A stretch of DNA of 64,000 nt, from assembly GCF_048007105.1 (NCBI RefSeq), contig NZ_CP180352.1, positions 2,480,001 through 2,544,000 of the forward strand, in the 5' to 3' direction. Below, in pieces: positions 50,808 through 58,244 of the stretch. Origin of the DNA: Minwuia sp048007105 (GTDB lineage: Bacteria > Pseudomonadota > Alphaproteobacteria > Minwuiales > Minwuiaceae). Numbering within the stretch: position 1 is the stretch's first letter; every line of letters starts with the position of its first letter. A program made the translations under genes and the position numbers. Under the pieces are notes generated by a model, which saw only the letters and a program-made list of their open reading frames with translations, made no database searches and was not told the DNA's origin.

Positions 50808-51809
50808 TTGCGCGGACTCGTCTGCCGCGACTGGCGGCCCTTCGAGGAACTGGAACTCGCCGACGACCTGCCCGAACCGGAACTGAAGCCCGATCAGGTG
50901 ACGATCCGGGTCCGGGCGACGGGCATGTCGTTCGCGACCAATCTGGTCGTCCAGGGCAAGTACCAGCGCAAGCCGCCGCGGCCGTTCACGCCGGGGACCG
51001 AGGTTGCCGGCGAGATCGCTGCCATCGGCAGCGAGGTGACAGGTTTCGCCGTTGGCGACCGGGTGATCTCCTTTGTCGACTGGGGCGGCATGGCCGAAAG
51101 GGTCTCGATCTGGGCCGGGCAGGTCTATCGCCTGCCCGACGGCCTGGATTACCCGCAGGGCATTCCGCTGCTCTCTTCCTACGGCACGTCCTACGGCGCG
51201 CTGCATCTCAGGGCGCGGATGGAACCCGGCGAAAAGGTGCTGGTGCATGGCGCCGGCGGCGGCGTCGGTCTGGCGGCCGTCGAGATCGCCAAGGCGCATG
51301 GCTGCACCGTGATTGCGCGCGCCGGCACGGCCGAGAAACGGGCCTATCTGACCGAGCGCGGCGCCGACCACGTGCTCGACAGCCGCGCCGATGGTTTCAA
51401 GCAGGATGTGCTCGACCTGACGGACGGCCTCGGCGTCGATATCGTCTACGACCCCATCGGCGGACAGGTCTTCCATGAAAGCCTGCGCGCGCTCGACCGG
51501 GGCGGGCGCGTGCTGACCATCGGCTATGCCGAAGGCACGATCCCGGAGATCGGGATCAACCTGCTGCTGGTGAAGGACATCTCCGTGATGGGCTTCAACT
51601 GGGGCACCTACTGGGGCTGGAGCCCGGCCGACGAGCGGGTCCGCTTCCAGGGCGTCCGGAAACGGGTGATGGATGCGCTGTCCGAGCTGCATGCAAGCGG
51701 CGCGATACGTCCGCAGATCCACGCGACCTATCCGCTGGCGCAGTTCCGTGAGGCCTGGGCCGATGTGCGGGATCGCAAGGCCCTCGGGCGCGTCTGCCTG
51801 GCGCCCTGA
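50808..51809 (+). CDS. NADPH:quinone oxidoreductase, zinc-free MDR family
   Basis: Protein of 333 aa. MDR fold without zinc ligands: KPDQVTIRVRATGMSFATNLVVQGKYQ, PGTEVAGEIAAIG, and the cofactor site VLVHGAGGGVGLAAVEIAKAHG. Then GADHVLDSRADGFKQDV and the closing FREAWADVRDRKALGRVCL. It is the QOR-like type that reduces quinones or enoyl substrates with NADPH. Start TTG 50808 (MRGLVCRDWRPFEEL) has GAGG 9 nt before it; longer reading would run back into the ABM gene. Confidence 0.88.
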   Translation: MRGLVCRDWRPFEELELADDLPEPELKPDQVTIRVRATGMSFATNLVVQGKYQRKPPRPFTPGTEVAGEIAAIGSEVTGFAVGDRVISFVDWGGMAERVSIWAGQVYRLPDGLDYPQGIPLLSSYGTSYGALHLRARMEPGEKVLVHGAGGGVGLAAVEIAKAHGCTVIARAGTAEKRAYLTERGADHVLDSRADGFKQDVLDLTDGLGVDIVYDPIGGQVFHESLRALDRGGRVLTIGYAEGTIPEIGINLLLVKDISVMGFNWGTYWGWSPADERVRFQGVRKRVMDALSELHASGAIRPQIHATYPLAQFREAWADVRDRKALGRVCLAP

Positions 51810-51916
51810 GGCGGGGCGAAGGGCGCGCGCTCCGGACGCAGCCTCCACCCTTGCCGGAGCCGCCGCTTCGGGCTATAGACGCGGCCTTCCGAAACGGTGC
51901 GATGCACCGCTCCGGC

Positions 51917-51992
<76 letters not shown>

Positions 51993-52640
51993 TTTATTTC
52001 AATGACTTAGCGGAAAATCGGGCACTGGCGCCGCCCCTCAGTCCCCACCTGTCCACCACATCGAGCGATTTGGCCATCACGAAAGCTTGTCGGTGCCATG
52101 GGTCTCGACTGTCTGGACATGGAACCCTGACGTTCGCACGATTGCGGCTCGGATGGCTCATTGAAACCAACCGACCCCTGCGCCGCTCCGCTCAGCCCTC
52201 CGGTTTTGGGGCGGGGTGGCGCCTCGGGTCGCCCGATTCGAGCGGCGCTATCCCCTAGACAATTCTCTCGCACTCTCACAGGCTCATAGCGGGCCGGGCC
52301 CCGAATGGAACCCGTCCGGCCTACCGGCCGTCCTGTCCTTTCCCCACAAGTCTGGGCAGGGCGGCCCCCTCGTCGCCTCAAGAGCCGCCTGGCTTCGGGA
52401 TCTGCACAGCCCCGAAACGACAAACCGCCCTTCCGTGGAACAGAAGGACGGCTCGCCGCTGTCTGGAATGTGGGAGCCGCAGCGTTGGGGGATGCGGCTC
52501 CGCGGAGTTGGTACGCTACTCGTGGTGCAACTCACTGTGCGAGCAACCTAGGCGACGCCTGCTGAACGAATGGTTAATGCCGTTGGAACTCCACGATGTC
52601 ATGGAGATGGTCGGCGCTTGCGATTCGGACTGGATTACGA
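51993..52640. other. Gene-free stretch after tRNA-Thr
   Basis: About 650 nt without a convincing gene: open frames are short and of Arg/Pro/Ser-rich random type on both strands. One clear structure is a 9-bp hairpin, GGAGCCGCA at 52473-52481 with TGCGGCTCC at 52493-52501 (11-nt loop), without T tract. It could hold an attachment site, decayed genes or an RNA; I see no direct repeat of the tRNA end inside the window. Confidence 0.4.
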
Positions 52641-53132
52641 TCAGCGCTTGCCCCGTCGCCAATCCCACGGCGGCACAAACCGACCGCGCCAGATGCCGAG
52701 ACGGTTGCGCCGCGCCGCGTCCTCGTCGTCCACGTAGTCGGTCGAATACCGTCGGTAAGCCATCGCCCAGCCGTTTCGGACCAGCCATCCGTTCAGATCC
52801 ACCCGCCCCTGGAAGCACACGGCGATGAATCGCCCGTAGCGGTCTGAGCCCGAGACCTCGCACGCCACAGGTGCTCGGCCGATCTTCTCCGCCAGCGCAT
52901 TGGATGCCCTCTGGCCGCACCGCCAGTCCCCATCGTCAGAGCCGCACAGTTGCCGGCCCTCCGGCGCGTCGATGCCGTGGAAGCGGATGCGCTGCCCGTG
53001 GATCTCGATGGTGTCGGCATCAACGACAGATGCAACGCCCACCAAACTACTATGCAGCTCTCCCGAGCCTCCCGAGTTTGGAAACAAGAAAAACAAAGAT
53101 AAGGCAGCTGCACTCAGTCTATAATCAATCAC
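52641..53132 (-). CDS. Secreted thermonuclease-family protein (SNase fold)
   Basis: Protein of 163 aa. A short N-terminal hydrophobic segment (LSAAALSLFFLFPNSGG) suggests export or membrane anchoring. The OB-fold core has VVDADTIEIHGQRIRFHGIDAPEG with the calcium Asp and catalytic Arg, then GSDRYGRFIAVCFQGRVDLNGWLVRNGWAMAY. Two Cys pairs could form disulfides. A GTG at 53132 overlaps the stop of the upstream gene by 4 nt (GTGA). A nuclease on an accessory element may degrade foreign or released DNA. Confidence 0.85.
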   Translation of the reverse strand: MIDYRLSAAALSLFFLFPNSGGSGELHSSLVGVASVVDADTIEIHGQRIRFHGIDAPEGRQLCGSDDGDWRCGQRASNALAEKIGRAPVACEVSGSDRYGRFIAVCFQGRVDLNGWLVRNGWAMAYRRYSTDYVDDEDAARRNRLGIWRGRFVPPWDWRRGKR

Positions 53133-53656
53133 TGCCCTCTAACCTTCAGCGTCTCAATGGCAAATTGATCCATAGATTCGCCAACCGCTTGCCGAAACTC
53201 ATCATTCAAATTGCCACTTCCAACAAAAATCCTCAATTGATTATCTGAAACTATTGAGAATATAATAGTTTCCCTGTTTGTGTTTGGAAATATTTTCCTT
53301 GCTTGGACAAATTCAATACTCAATGATCCGGCGCACCCAACTTCTCTACCACCCTGAGTAAGGGGCAGGCCAACCGCTGTGATCCAGACTTGTATGGCGG
53401 GAAATTCCTGCGGACGGCCCACCGCTGATATCTTAAAAATATTCCGCAGAGAAAGTATGGCTGTGTTCTTTACCGCGTCGATATTGGTCCAACAGCCGCC
53501 CGAAACATGATCAAATACTAAAACACTGGCACCTTTCGCAGAAATCACGGCTTCTCTGTCATAGAAACCTGGGAACTTCTCTGCCTCGTTTGAATATGAG
53601 TACTTAGAGGTTGACAGAAACATCACCCAAAAAGCCAGCACAAGTAACCTATGCAT
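53129..53656 (-). CDS. Uncharacterised secreted protein, AT-rich
   Basis: Protein of 175 aa, no family recognised. The N-terminus LLVLAFWVMFLSTSKYSYSN is a Sec-type signal. The mature part has two cysteines (GGCWTNID and VGCAGSL) and a mixed beta/helical look with IIFSIVSDNQLRIFVGSGNL. Base composition is clearly AT-richer than the chromosome to the left, pointing to recent transfer. AGGTG lies 6 nt before ATG 53656. It is coupled to the nuclease gene downstream (GTGA overlap) and may be its partner. Confidence 0.65.
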   Translation of the reverse strand: MHRLLVLAFWVMFLSTSKYSYSNEAEKFPGFYDREAVISAKGASVLVFDHVSGGCWTNIDAVKNTAILSLRNIFKISAVGRPQEFPAIQVWITAVGLPLTQGGREVGCAGSLSIEFVQARKIFPNTNRETIIFSIVSDNQLRIFVGSGNLNDEFRQAVGESMDQFAIETLKVRGQ

Positions 53657-53853
53657 CTAAACACCTGCAAAAATCAATCGCCACTGACGCAGCGGCCTTC
53701 GCTCCAATCTTTACGAAGCTCGCCCAAATCGCAAGGCCATGATCCGATGGTTGCTGTATTGCCGAACACGCTCAAGGGTTGGATGTGCAGGCACTCTGAA
53801 GCGCGACCGCCCGCCACGTTGTTCCTGCCATGTTCTCAGGAGACGCTTTGCGG

Positions 53854-54048
53854 ATGGAACCCGTTGACGAACACGAACTGACCGAAGCCATCGCCTATGC
53901 GCTTTGGCGCAATCATCAGGCCCGCCCCCGCCGAAAGAGCCTGGACGAGACGCGCCACTACGCCCGGACGGTGGTCGCGCACCTGAAGCTCTGCGGCATG
54001 AGTGTCGTCCAGCGGGAGCCGCGTCCACTGCACAAGACGCCGGAGTAG
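53854..54048 (+). CDS. Short uncharacterised protein
   Basis: Protein of 64 aa: starts MEPVDEHELTEAIAYALW, then a basic helical part RRKSLDETRHYARTVVAHL and a short tail. No domain recognised. ATG 53854 has AGGAG 11-15 nt upstream; an ATG at 53830 is also in frame. The composition (GC-rich third positions) supports coding. Function unknown. Confidence 0.5.
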   Translation: MEPVDEHELTEAIAYALWRNHQARPRRKSLDETRHYARTVVAHLKLCGMSVVQREPRPLHKTPE

Positions 54049-54070
54049 TGATTGTGTCAGAGCGTTCGGT

Positions 54071-54343
54071 TTACGACAGCAGGCCGACCACGATCTGCTC
54101 AGCAATCTCGGCAATGCCGTACCATAAGAGCGGCGTTGCAATTGAGATGAACAGCGTCTTGAGGATCAGGCCAAAATCTACCCTCCGCCTGAACGCCTCG
54201 GGGTGGCGCGTCAGGTTTGCGTATATGGACACTGCGATGACGCCCGACAGGAGCCAGGGATCCAAGTCCAGAAGCGCAATCGCCAATATTGCAGCCGCGG
54301 CCAAGAGCATGGCCGCTCTGCCTACAAAGCGTCGCGTAAACAT
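54071..54343 (-). CDS. Small membrane protein
   Basis: Protein of 90 aa with two or three hydrophobic segments: AAMLLAAAAILAIALL (about 11-26), WLLSGVIAVSIYANL (30-44) and LILKTLFISIATPLLWYGI (59-77), after a basic start MFTRRFVGR. No family recognised. No good ribosome site precedes ATG 54343. Accessory-region gene of unknown function. Confidence 0.5.
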   Translation of the reverse strand: MFTRRFVGRAAMLLAAAAILAIALLDLDPWLLSGVIAVSIYANLTRHPEAFRRRVDFGLILKTLFISIATPLLWYGIAEIAEQIVVGLLS

Positions 54344-54390
54344 CGATTTTCGCCCGGATGCTGATCAACGATAGCACCAAGCCAATCATT

Positions 54391-54630
54391 TTACGCAAAA
54401 ATAATGCGGAACTTGTACGGCTCTGCCATCTCGGCCGCCACAACATTGGCTTCATTCTTTGGCCGGAACAGAAGGCGAATCGACCCTAGTGATTTGGGGG
54501 TGGTTCCCCCCAATTCTGGGGGTTCAAGGGGGTTCATTTTCCCCTTCCGTTCATGTCCGGCGCGAATAGCCCTCCGAGCCAACTCCGCAGTATCCCTTGC
54601 CTTTTCAAGATGGTGCGGGGTCCCGAGCAC
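54391..54630 (-). CDS. Doubtful short open frame
   Basis: A possible protein of 79 aa (LGTPHHLEKARDTAELARR at the start, then RPKNEANVVAAEMAEPYKF near the end). Its middle coincides with runs of G and C (54495-54545) that also form inverted repeats such as GGGGG-TGGTT-CCCCC, so the frame may be incidental. No homologue comes to mind. Kept only because the ends have coding-like composition. Confidence 0.25.
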   Translation of the reverse strand: MLGTPHHLEKARDTAELARRAIRAGHERKGKMNPLEPPELGGTTPKSLGSIRLLFRPKNEANVVAAEMAEPYKFRIIFA

Positions 54631-54650
54631 TGCCCGCGGAGGACAGTGGG

Positions 54651-54675
54651 CTACTCCCTTACCAAGGGAGTGCTC
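54651..54675 (-). other. tRNA-Thr(GGT)-like anticodon-arm fragment
   Basis: Read on the minus strand, GAGCAC is followed by the stem-loop TCCCT-TGGTA-AGGGA and GTAG, which looks like the end of a D arm and the anticodon arm of a tRNA-Thr(GGT). No acceptor or T arm follows, so it is not a tRNA gene. On DNA it is the hairpin ACTCCCTT-ACC-AAGGGAGT at 54653-54671. It could be an attachment-site core from integration in a tRNA-Thr gene. Confidence 0.35.
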
Positions 54676-54705
54676 GCTGTGGCATTCGAGACCGGTCTTG
54701 AGAGG

Positions 54706-55173
54706 CTATTGCCGAAGTTCGGCAGCCCGTTCGACGATCCGTTCCGATGCGGCGATCAACGATCGGCAGGCGCGTTCATCATTAATCACGAGTTCCGGCA
54801 TCGCGCCGGGGTCATTTGTCATGGCGCGAAGTCCGAGAATCCGGAACTCATACTGTTTTGCCATCACGTCCGCTGCCCGATCTGCCTCTTCTTTGGAGAG
54901 GCCGTTCGGATCGTCGAAAAGACCGGAACTGACGAATTGCGCCGCTGCGATCAGGTTGCTGGCGTCAGCCAGACGGGCAGCCTGATCGCCCGACAGCTCT
55001 CTGAGGCCGACCTGAGCACGTTGAAGACCTGCACAGCGCACGAACTGGTCGGTCGGCGAGAATGTGCTTTCCAGATCCAACTGGGCTTCGTCCATCGATC
55101 GTGAGAGCGGCTCCGCTTGTGCGACCACTGCGAGGCAAATGGCCAGTGCGGCGGCAAGGGGCAGTCGGCTCAT
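54706..55173 (-). CDS. Uncharacterised periplasmic protein
   Basis: Protein of 155 aa with a Sec signal (MSRLPLAAALAICLAVVAQA-EP). The mature part is helical and acidic, with two cysteines (FVRCAGLQ and ERACRSL) that could form a disulfide. No family recognised. Its ATG overlaps the stop of the HTH regulator by 4 nt (ATGA), so the two are one transcript, and the regulator probably controls it. Confidence 0.65.
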   Translation of the reverse strand: MSRLPLAAALAICLAVVAQAEPLSRSMDEAQLDLESTFSPTDQFVRCAGLQRAQVGLRELSGDQAARLADASNLIAAAQFVSSGLFDDPNGLSKEEADRAADVMAKQYEFRILGLRAMTNDPGAMPELVINDERACRSLIAASERIVERAAELRQ

Positions 55174-55394
55174 CCCTTCCGCAGCCTGACGCCAGGCCCT
55201 CCACCGTTCTCCGGGATGAACTCAACGCCGGCCGTTTCAAGCGCCGCGCGGATGTCATCAACCGTCCGCTCGCGCAGATCTTCGCCACGCTCTAGGCGCG
55301 CGATGGTGTTCGGTGACACCTTGGCAAGCCCTGCAAGCTCCCGGACCCCCAAGCCGAGAGCGGCGCGGGCCATTCTGCACTGAGAAGCAATCAT
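55170..55394 (-). CDS. XRE/Cro-type helix-turn-helix regulator
   Basis: DNA-binding protein of 74 aa: MIASQCRMARAALGLGVREL, the recognition turn LAKVSPNTIARLERG, then RTVDDIRAALETAGVEFIPENGG. This last block is a common ending of single-domain Cro/CI-like regulators in alphaproteobacteria. ATG 55394 is chosen because it starts the fold; 31 further codons upstream would cover the operators. It is followed by a secreted protein gene and diverges from the Tat-signal gene at 55505. Confidence 0.85.
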   Translation of the reverse strand: MIASQCRMARAALGLGVRELAGLAKVSPNTIARLERGEDLRERTVDDIRAALETAGVEFIPENGGGPGVRLRKG

Positions 55395-55402
55395 AGTAAC
55401 TC

Positions 55403-55448
55403 TGTTATCATTTAGTTGATCTGATATCACATTCCCATTATGATAACA
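55403..55448. promoter_or_regulatory. Operator region between the HTH gene and the gene at 55505
   Basis: A perfect 9-bp inverted repeat, TGTTATCAT (55403-55411) and ATGATAACA (55440-55448), with a perfect 8-bp palindrome TGATATCA (55422-55429) between the arms, roughly equally spaced. Three related TGATA/TATCA units in an AT-rich divergent region are what a small dimeric repressor such as the adjacent HTH protein would bind. Confidence 0.6.
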
Positions 55449-55458
55449 CCGTGACGAT

Positions 55459-55488
55459 TTGAGAACAAACACTCCGTCACGCGACAAT
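55459..55488 (+). promoter_or_regulatory. Likely promoter for the gene at 55505
   Basis: TTGAGA, 18 nt, GACAAT (four of six at the -10), with the right operator arm directly upstream of the -35 and AAGGGG 8 nt before ATG 55505. Binding at the operator would block or bend this promoter. Confidence 0.4.
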
Positions 55489-55504
55489 CAAAGGGGATAC
55501 AGAT

Positions 55505-56140
55505 ATGCAGACCAACATCAACCGCCGCACAGCGCTGACCGGCGTTGCCGCACTCGCCACCATCATCGGAGGTGCGTTCCATCCGAGGGCCTCCAAGGCC
55601 GCTGACGACAAGCTGGAGAGCCTTTGGCACCAATGGGTGGAGACCCGCGAGGCGGCTATCGAGGCCGACCATCAGGCGGACACCATTGAGGGAGAGATGA
55701 AGCGCGCGGCTTCGCGGAAGCTGCCGCCGTCCAGTCTCGAAGTGCCGGCCGAGTACGAGTGGTACCGCACCCGTCCCGCGTATCTGTTCGACGCGGTGAC
55801 CGATCCGAACAGCCTGCTCTATCAGGGGGAGACCCTGCGGGCGTTCCGTGACGCTCAGGCGAAAGAAATAAGAGCGGAAGGCGACTTCATCCGTGCGCAG
55901 ATGAAGGCCGACTCACGTCAGGCGGAGCTACAAGCAGCGAAGGCGCGAAAGGAGGATCTGCACTCCCGCGCCGACAGCCTTCGGGCCACCATTCTCGATA
56001 CACCTGCGAACACCTATCGCGGCATCCGGATCAAGATGGCGGCTCAACTGCACGACACGGATATCGACGGATTCGCGGACGACGATGGCGACCACATGCG
56101 CGATGCCATCGACAGCGACCTGCGCCGCCTTCTTTCCTGA
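55505..56140 (+). CDS. Tat-exported coiled-coil protein with calcium-loop-like motif
   Basis: Protein of 211 aa, unknown family. MQTNINRRTALTGVAALATII ending near SKA-AD is a twin-arginine signal. Residues 35-165 are charged and helical, likely coiled coil (AKEIRAEGDFIRAQMKADSRQAELQAAKARK). Near the C-terminus DTDIDGFADDDGDHMRDAID carries a DxDxDG calcium-loop-like sequence. It is regulated from the divergent operator region shared with the HTH gene. A weak hairpin follows at 56150-56171. Confidence 0.7.
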   Translation: MQTNINRRTALTGVAALATIIGGAFHPRASKAADDKLESLWHQWVETREAAIEADHQADTIEGEMKRAASRKLPPSSLEVPAEYEWYRTRPAYLFDAVTDPNSLLYQGETLRAFRDAQAKEIRAEGDFIRAQMKADSRQAELQAAKARKEDLHSRADSLRATILDTPANTYRGIRIKMAAQLHDTDIDGFADDDGDHMRDAIDSDLRRLLS

Positions 56141-56149
56141 CAACCCAAC

Positions 56150-56171
56150 GGGGCGGGCCTCGGCTCGCCCC
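56150..56171 (+). terminator. Possible terminator or attenuator hairpin
   Basis: GGGGCGGGC-CTCG-GCTCGCCCC, 9 bp with one G-T pair, 10 nt after the stop at 56140. It lacks a T tract and may only reduce reading into the S24-fold gene. Confidence 0.4.
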
Positions 56172-56193
56172 TCCACTCTGAAAGGGGACTCAA

Positions 56194-56646
56194 ATGACAG
56201 TAGCGCTAGAACGCACTCGTCAGGACAACGCCGGAGCGCCTCGGACCGTAGGCGCGGCAGAGATGAGAGAACTCCAAACCGACCGGCTGGTAGCTGTCCG
56301 GATGATCGGAGACAGCATGTGGCCGAGATACAGCAATGGAGACTTTGCCTTCATGCACCCCGACGATGAGCCGAAGATCGGCGAAGACTGCATCGTCATC
56401 TTCGAAGGTTCGATGGTCGCTGGCGTTCTGCTGGACCGGAACCCTCGTTTCTGGCTTGTCGGCCAATGGGGCACCGGAAAGTCGTCCGCGATCCGCTCCG
56501 CCTTTGTGCTTAGGGTTCGCCGACTTGTGGCAGTGGGAGAGATCTACGGGGGCGGCAGGGTGCGTCCCTCCAATTCCTGCTTCGAACAGTACTTCGGTGA
56601 GGCTTGGAAGCTGCCGCATCGTCGGCGACTAAACGCTTCCAGTTGA
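56194..56646 (+). CDS. S24 (LexA/CI C-terminal) fold protein without HTH
   Basis: Protein of 150 aa. VRMIGDSMWPRYSNGDFAFM holds the S24 serine (Ser41) motif G-D-S-M-x-P; GEDCIVIFEGSMVAGVLL follows where the catalytic Lys (VKRL in relatives) is expected, but neither residue there is Lys. No HTH precedes it. It is thus probably a non-cleaving S24 fold. AAAGGGG precedes ATG 56194. A strong terminator follows at 56675. It may modify or compete with the adjacent HTH regulator; this is inference. Confidence 0.7.
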   Translation: MTVALERTRQDNAGAPRTVGAAEMRELQTDRLVAVRMIGDSMWPRYSNGDFAFMHPDDEPKIGEDCIVIFEGSMVAGVLLDRNPRFWLVGQWGTGKSSAIRSAFVLRVRRLVAVGEIYGGGRVRPSNSCFEQYFGEAWKLPHRRRLNASS

Positions 56647-56674
56647 ACTGACCCTCGCACATCGCTGGCATGGT

Positions 56675-56704
56675 GGGGCCGTCCTTCGGGGCGGCCCCTT
56701 CTCT
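56675..56704 (+). terminator. Rho-independent terminator after the S24-fold gene
   Basis: GGGGCCGTCC-TTCG-GGGCGGCCCC: 10-bp stem with one G-T pair and a stable TTCG tetraloop, followed by TTCTCT. Confidence 0.75.
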
Positions 56705-56774
56705 GTCGGTGACATTTGCGAATGCTGTCCGAAGCTGTAGTTTCGAGCGAACAGTTCTGATTCGGGAGATTGTC

Positions 56775-57179
56775 GTGGAAGACGAAACTCAGGCAATTGT
56801 AAGACTGACGGCAGAGGTTGTTTCCGCGTATGTCTCAAACAACGCTGTACCTTCTGACCAGCTTCCCGACCTGATTGCCAAAGTCAGTCAGGCTTTTGCC
56901 AGTCCGGCACCAGAACCAGAGCCGGAACCCCAGAAGCCCGCCGTCTCTATTCGCAACTCGGTCAAGCCGGACCATCTTGTCTGCCTGGAGGACGGAAAAA
57001 AGATGACGATGCTGAAGCGGTATCTCATGACCCATCACAACATGACGCCTGAAGAGTATCGCGCGAAGTGGAACCTCCCGGCGGACTACCCAATGGTGGC
57101 CCCGAACTACGCGGCCAAGCGGGCCGAGATGGCAAAATCCTTCGGCCTTGGGCGGAAAGGGCGGGGCGGCAAGTCCTGA
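56775..57179 (+). CDS. MucR/Ros-family transcriptional regulator
   Basis: Protein of 134 aa typical of alphaproteobacterial MucR. After an acidic helical N-terminus (oligomerisation) and a Pro/Glu linker (PAPEPEPEPQKP), the DNA-binding part reads AVSIRNSVKPDHLVCLEDGK, then MLKRYLMTHHNMTPEEYRAK, ending in LPADYPMVAPNYAAKRAEM and GLGRKGRGGKS. Zinc residues Cys, Asp/Glu and two His are present in the usual spacing. A GTG at 56775 with GGGAG 6 nt upstream is preferred. It ends 5 nt before the tRNA-Leu 3' end and may be an element-borne copy. Confidence 0.88.
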   Translation: MEDETQAIVRLTAEVVSAYVSNNAVPSDQLPDLIAKVSQAFASPAPEPEPEPQKPAVSIRNSVKPDHLVCLEDGKKMTMLKRYLMTHHNMTPEEYRAKWNLPADYPMVAPNYAAKRAEMAKSFGLGRKGRGGKS

Positions 57180-57184
57180 TAGTC

Positions 57185-57271
57185 TGGTCCGGGCGGCCGG
57201 ACTTGAACCGGCACGGGCATCTGCCCCTCAGATTTTAAGTCTGGTGCGTCTACCAATTCCGCCACGCCCGG
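57185..57271 (-). tRNA. tRNA-Leu (anticodon TAA)
   Basis: An 87-nt class II tRNA. Acceptor CCGGGCG pairs with CGCCCGG and is followed by A-CCA. D-arm TGGCGGAATTGGTAGACGC is the tRNA-Leu signature; anticodon loop CTTAAAA gives TAA; a long variable arm GGGGCAGATGCCC; T-arm CCGG-TTCAAGT-CCGG. It lies inside the accessory region. Confidence 0.93.
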
Positions 57272-57322
57272 CTTGTCTGGAAGGATGACGGTCACGCGTG
57301 TCTCACACGCGAGAGGCCGGGG

Positions 57323-57538
57323 TCAATTGACCAACTCATCAGCGGTCCGTTGAGTTCGCTGCAACTCATCGACGGCATCCAGTATCCGCTGCCAGGTGGC
57401 AGCGCCGTCCAGATCCCCAGCTTCCATCAGTTCATCGGCGCGTGCGGCCGTCTCGAAGCCGGCGCCGTCGCCATAGCGCTCGACCATCAGCCAGGCGGTG
57501 CGCCAGATGTCGATGTCCGCGATGCTGATTGTCCACAC
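57323..57538 (-). CDS. Short alphaproteobacterial protein of unknown function
   Basis: Protein of 71 aa. DIWRTAWLMVERYGDGAGFETA, then ADELMEAGDLDGAATWQRIL is a pattern I know from small helical proteins of alphaproteobacteria annotated only as domains of unknown function. The start is uncertain: GTG 57538 or the internal ATG at 57487; neither has a clear ribosome site. Confidence 0.6.
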   Translation of the reverse strand: MWTISIADIDIWRTAWLMVERYGDGAGFETAARADELMEAGDLDGAATWQRILDAVDELQRTQRTADELVN

Positions 57539-57603
57539 CCATCTGAAACCGATGCAGGACCGAAAGTCTGGACCGAATCAGCGATTCGCACCAATGTCAC
57601 TCG

Positions 57604-58161
57604 ATGCCCGACCTCGCAGGAAGCAAAATAGCCTTCTTCGGTTTCACCGGAGCCATCGACCCAAATGGCGCCTCACGGATTGCGGCAGCGATGAATCATG
57701 CCGTGAATAATGATTTCGACGAGGTTGTTTTATCGTTCAGTTCCAATGGTGGCTATGTCGCGGACGGCATCTTCCTGTACAACCACATTCAATCCCTGCC
57801 GATAAAGGTCACGATTTACAACACGGGGTCCGTTTCATCTATCGCCGTAGCGATTTTTGTGGCGGCAGAGACTCGGTATTGTTCACAGCATTCGATGTTC
57901 ATGATCCACCCGACGATGCTATTTCCGGGACAGGATGGAATGACCTCTGAAAGGTTGCAGGCTTCACTCAACGCGGCCCTGTTTGACGACAGTCGCACTG
58001 AAGAAATCTTGCGTAACCGGACGTCCTTGCCCCAAGAGGTTCTGAACGCCAGACGGTTCAAGGACTTCTATATCCGACCGCAAGATGCCGTCGATTGGGG
58101 GCTGGTGAATGGGGTGCGGGAGTTTTCGCTCCCAAACGGGAACCAGATCACTCAAATTTAG
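57604..58161 (+). CDS. ClpP-fold serine protease-like protein
   Basis: Protein of 185 aa of the ClpP/crotonase fold. VVLSFSSNGGYVADGIFLYNHIQ is the oxyanion region, NTGSVSSIAVAIFVAAE places the nucleophile at Ser79, FMIHP gives His102, and FKDFYIRPQDAVDWGLVN has the Asp near residue 157, so a full triad is present. It lacks the ClpP axial-loop and Clp-ATPase hydrophobic features I would look for, and no ATPase is adjacent. Composition is less GC-rich than the chromosome. Similar stand-alone proteins occur on mobile elements. No good ribosome site. Confidence 0.8.
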   Translation: MPDLAGSKIAFFGFTGAIDPNGASRIAAAMNHAVNNDFDEVVLSFSSNGGYVADGIFLYNHIQSLPIKVTIYNTGSVSSIAVAIFVAAETRYCSQHSMFMIHPTMLFPGQDGMTSERLQASLNAALFDDSRTEEILRNRTSLPQEVLNARRFKDFYIRPQDAVDWGLVNGVREFSLPNGNQITQI

Positions 58162-58244
58162 TTTCCGAGTGCCGTCCATTCGATTCCTCCACTAACGTCG
58201 TGACCATATCGACAACTTGTCATCGCGACAATCGAGTAGGGTGT

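Noticed and set aside
52284..52565. Short open frames in the gap after tRNA-Thr
   Set aside because: Overlapping 80-100 codon frames on both strands with Pro/Arg/Ser-rich products, no ribosome sites and no motifs.
57107..57295. Short minus-strand open frame across tRNA-Leu
   Set aside because: The translation (GVAELVDAPDLKSEG...) is the well-known spurious reading of a tRNA.
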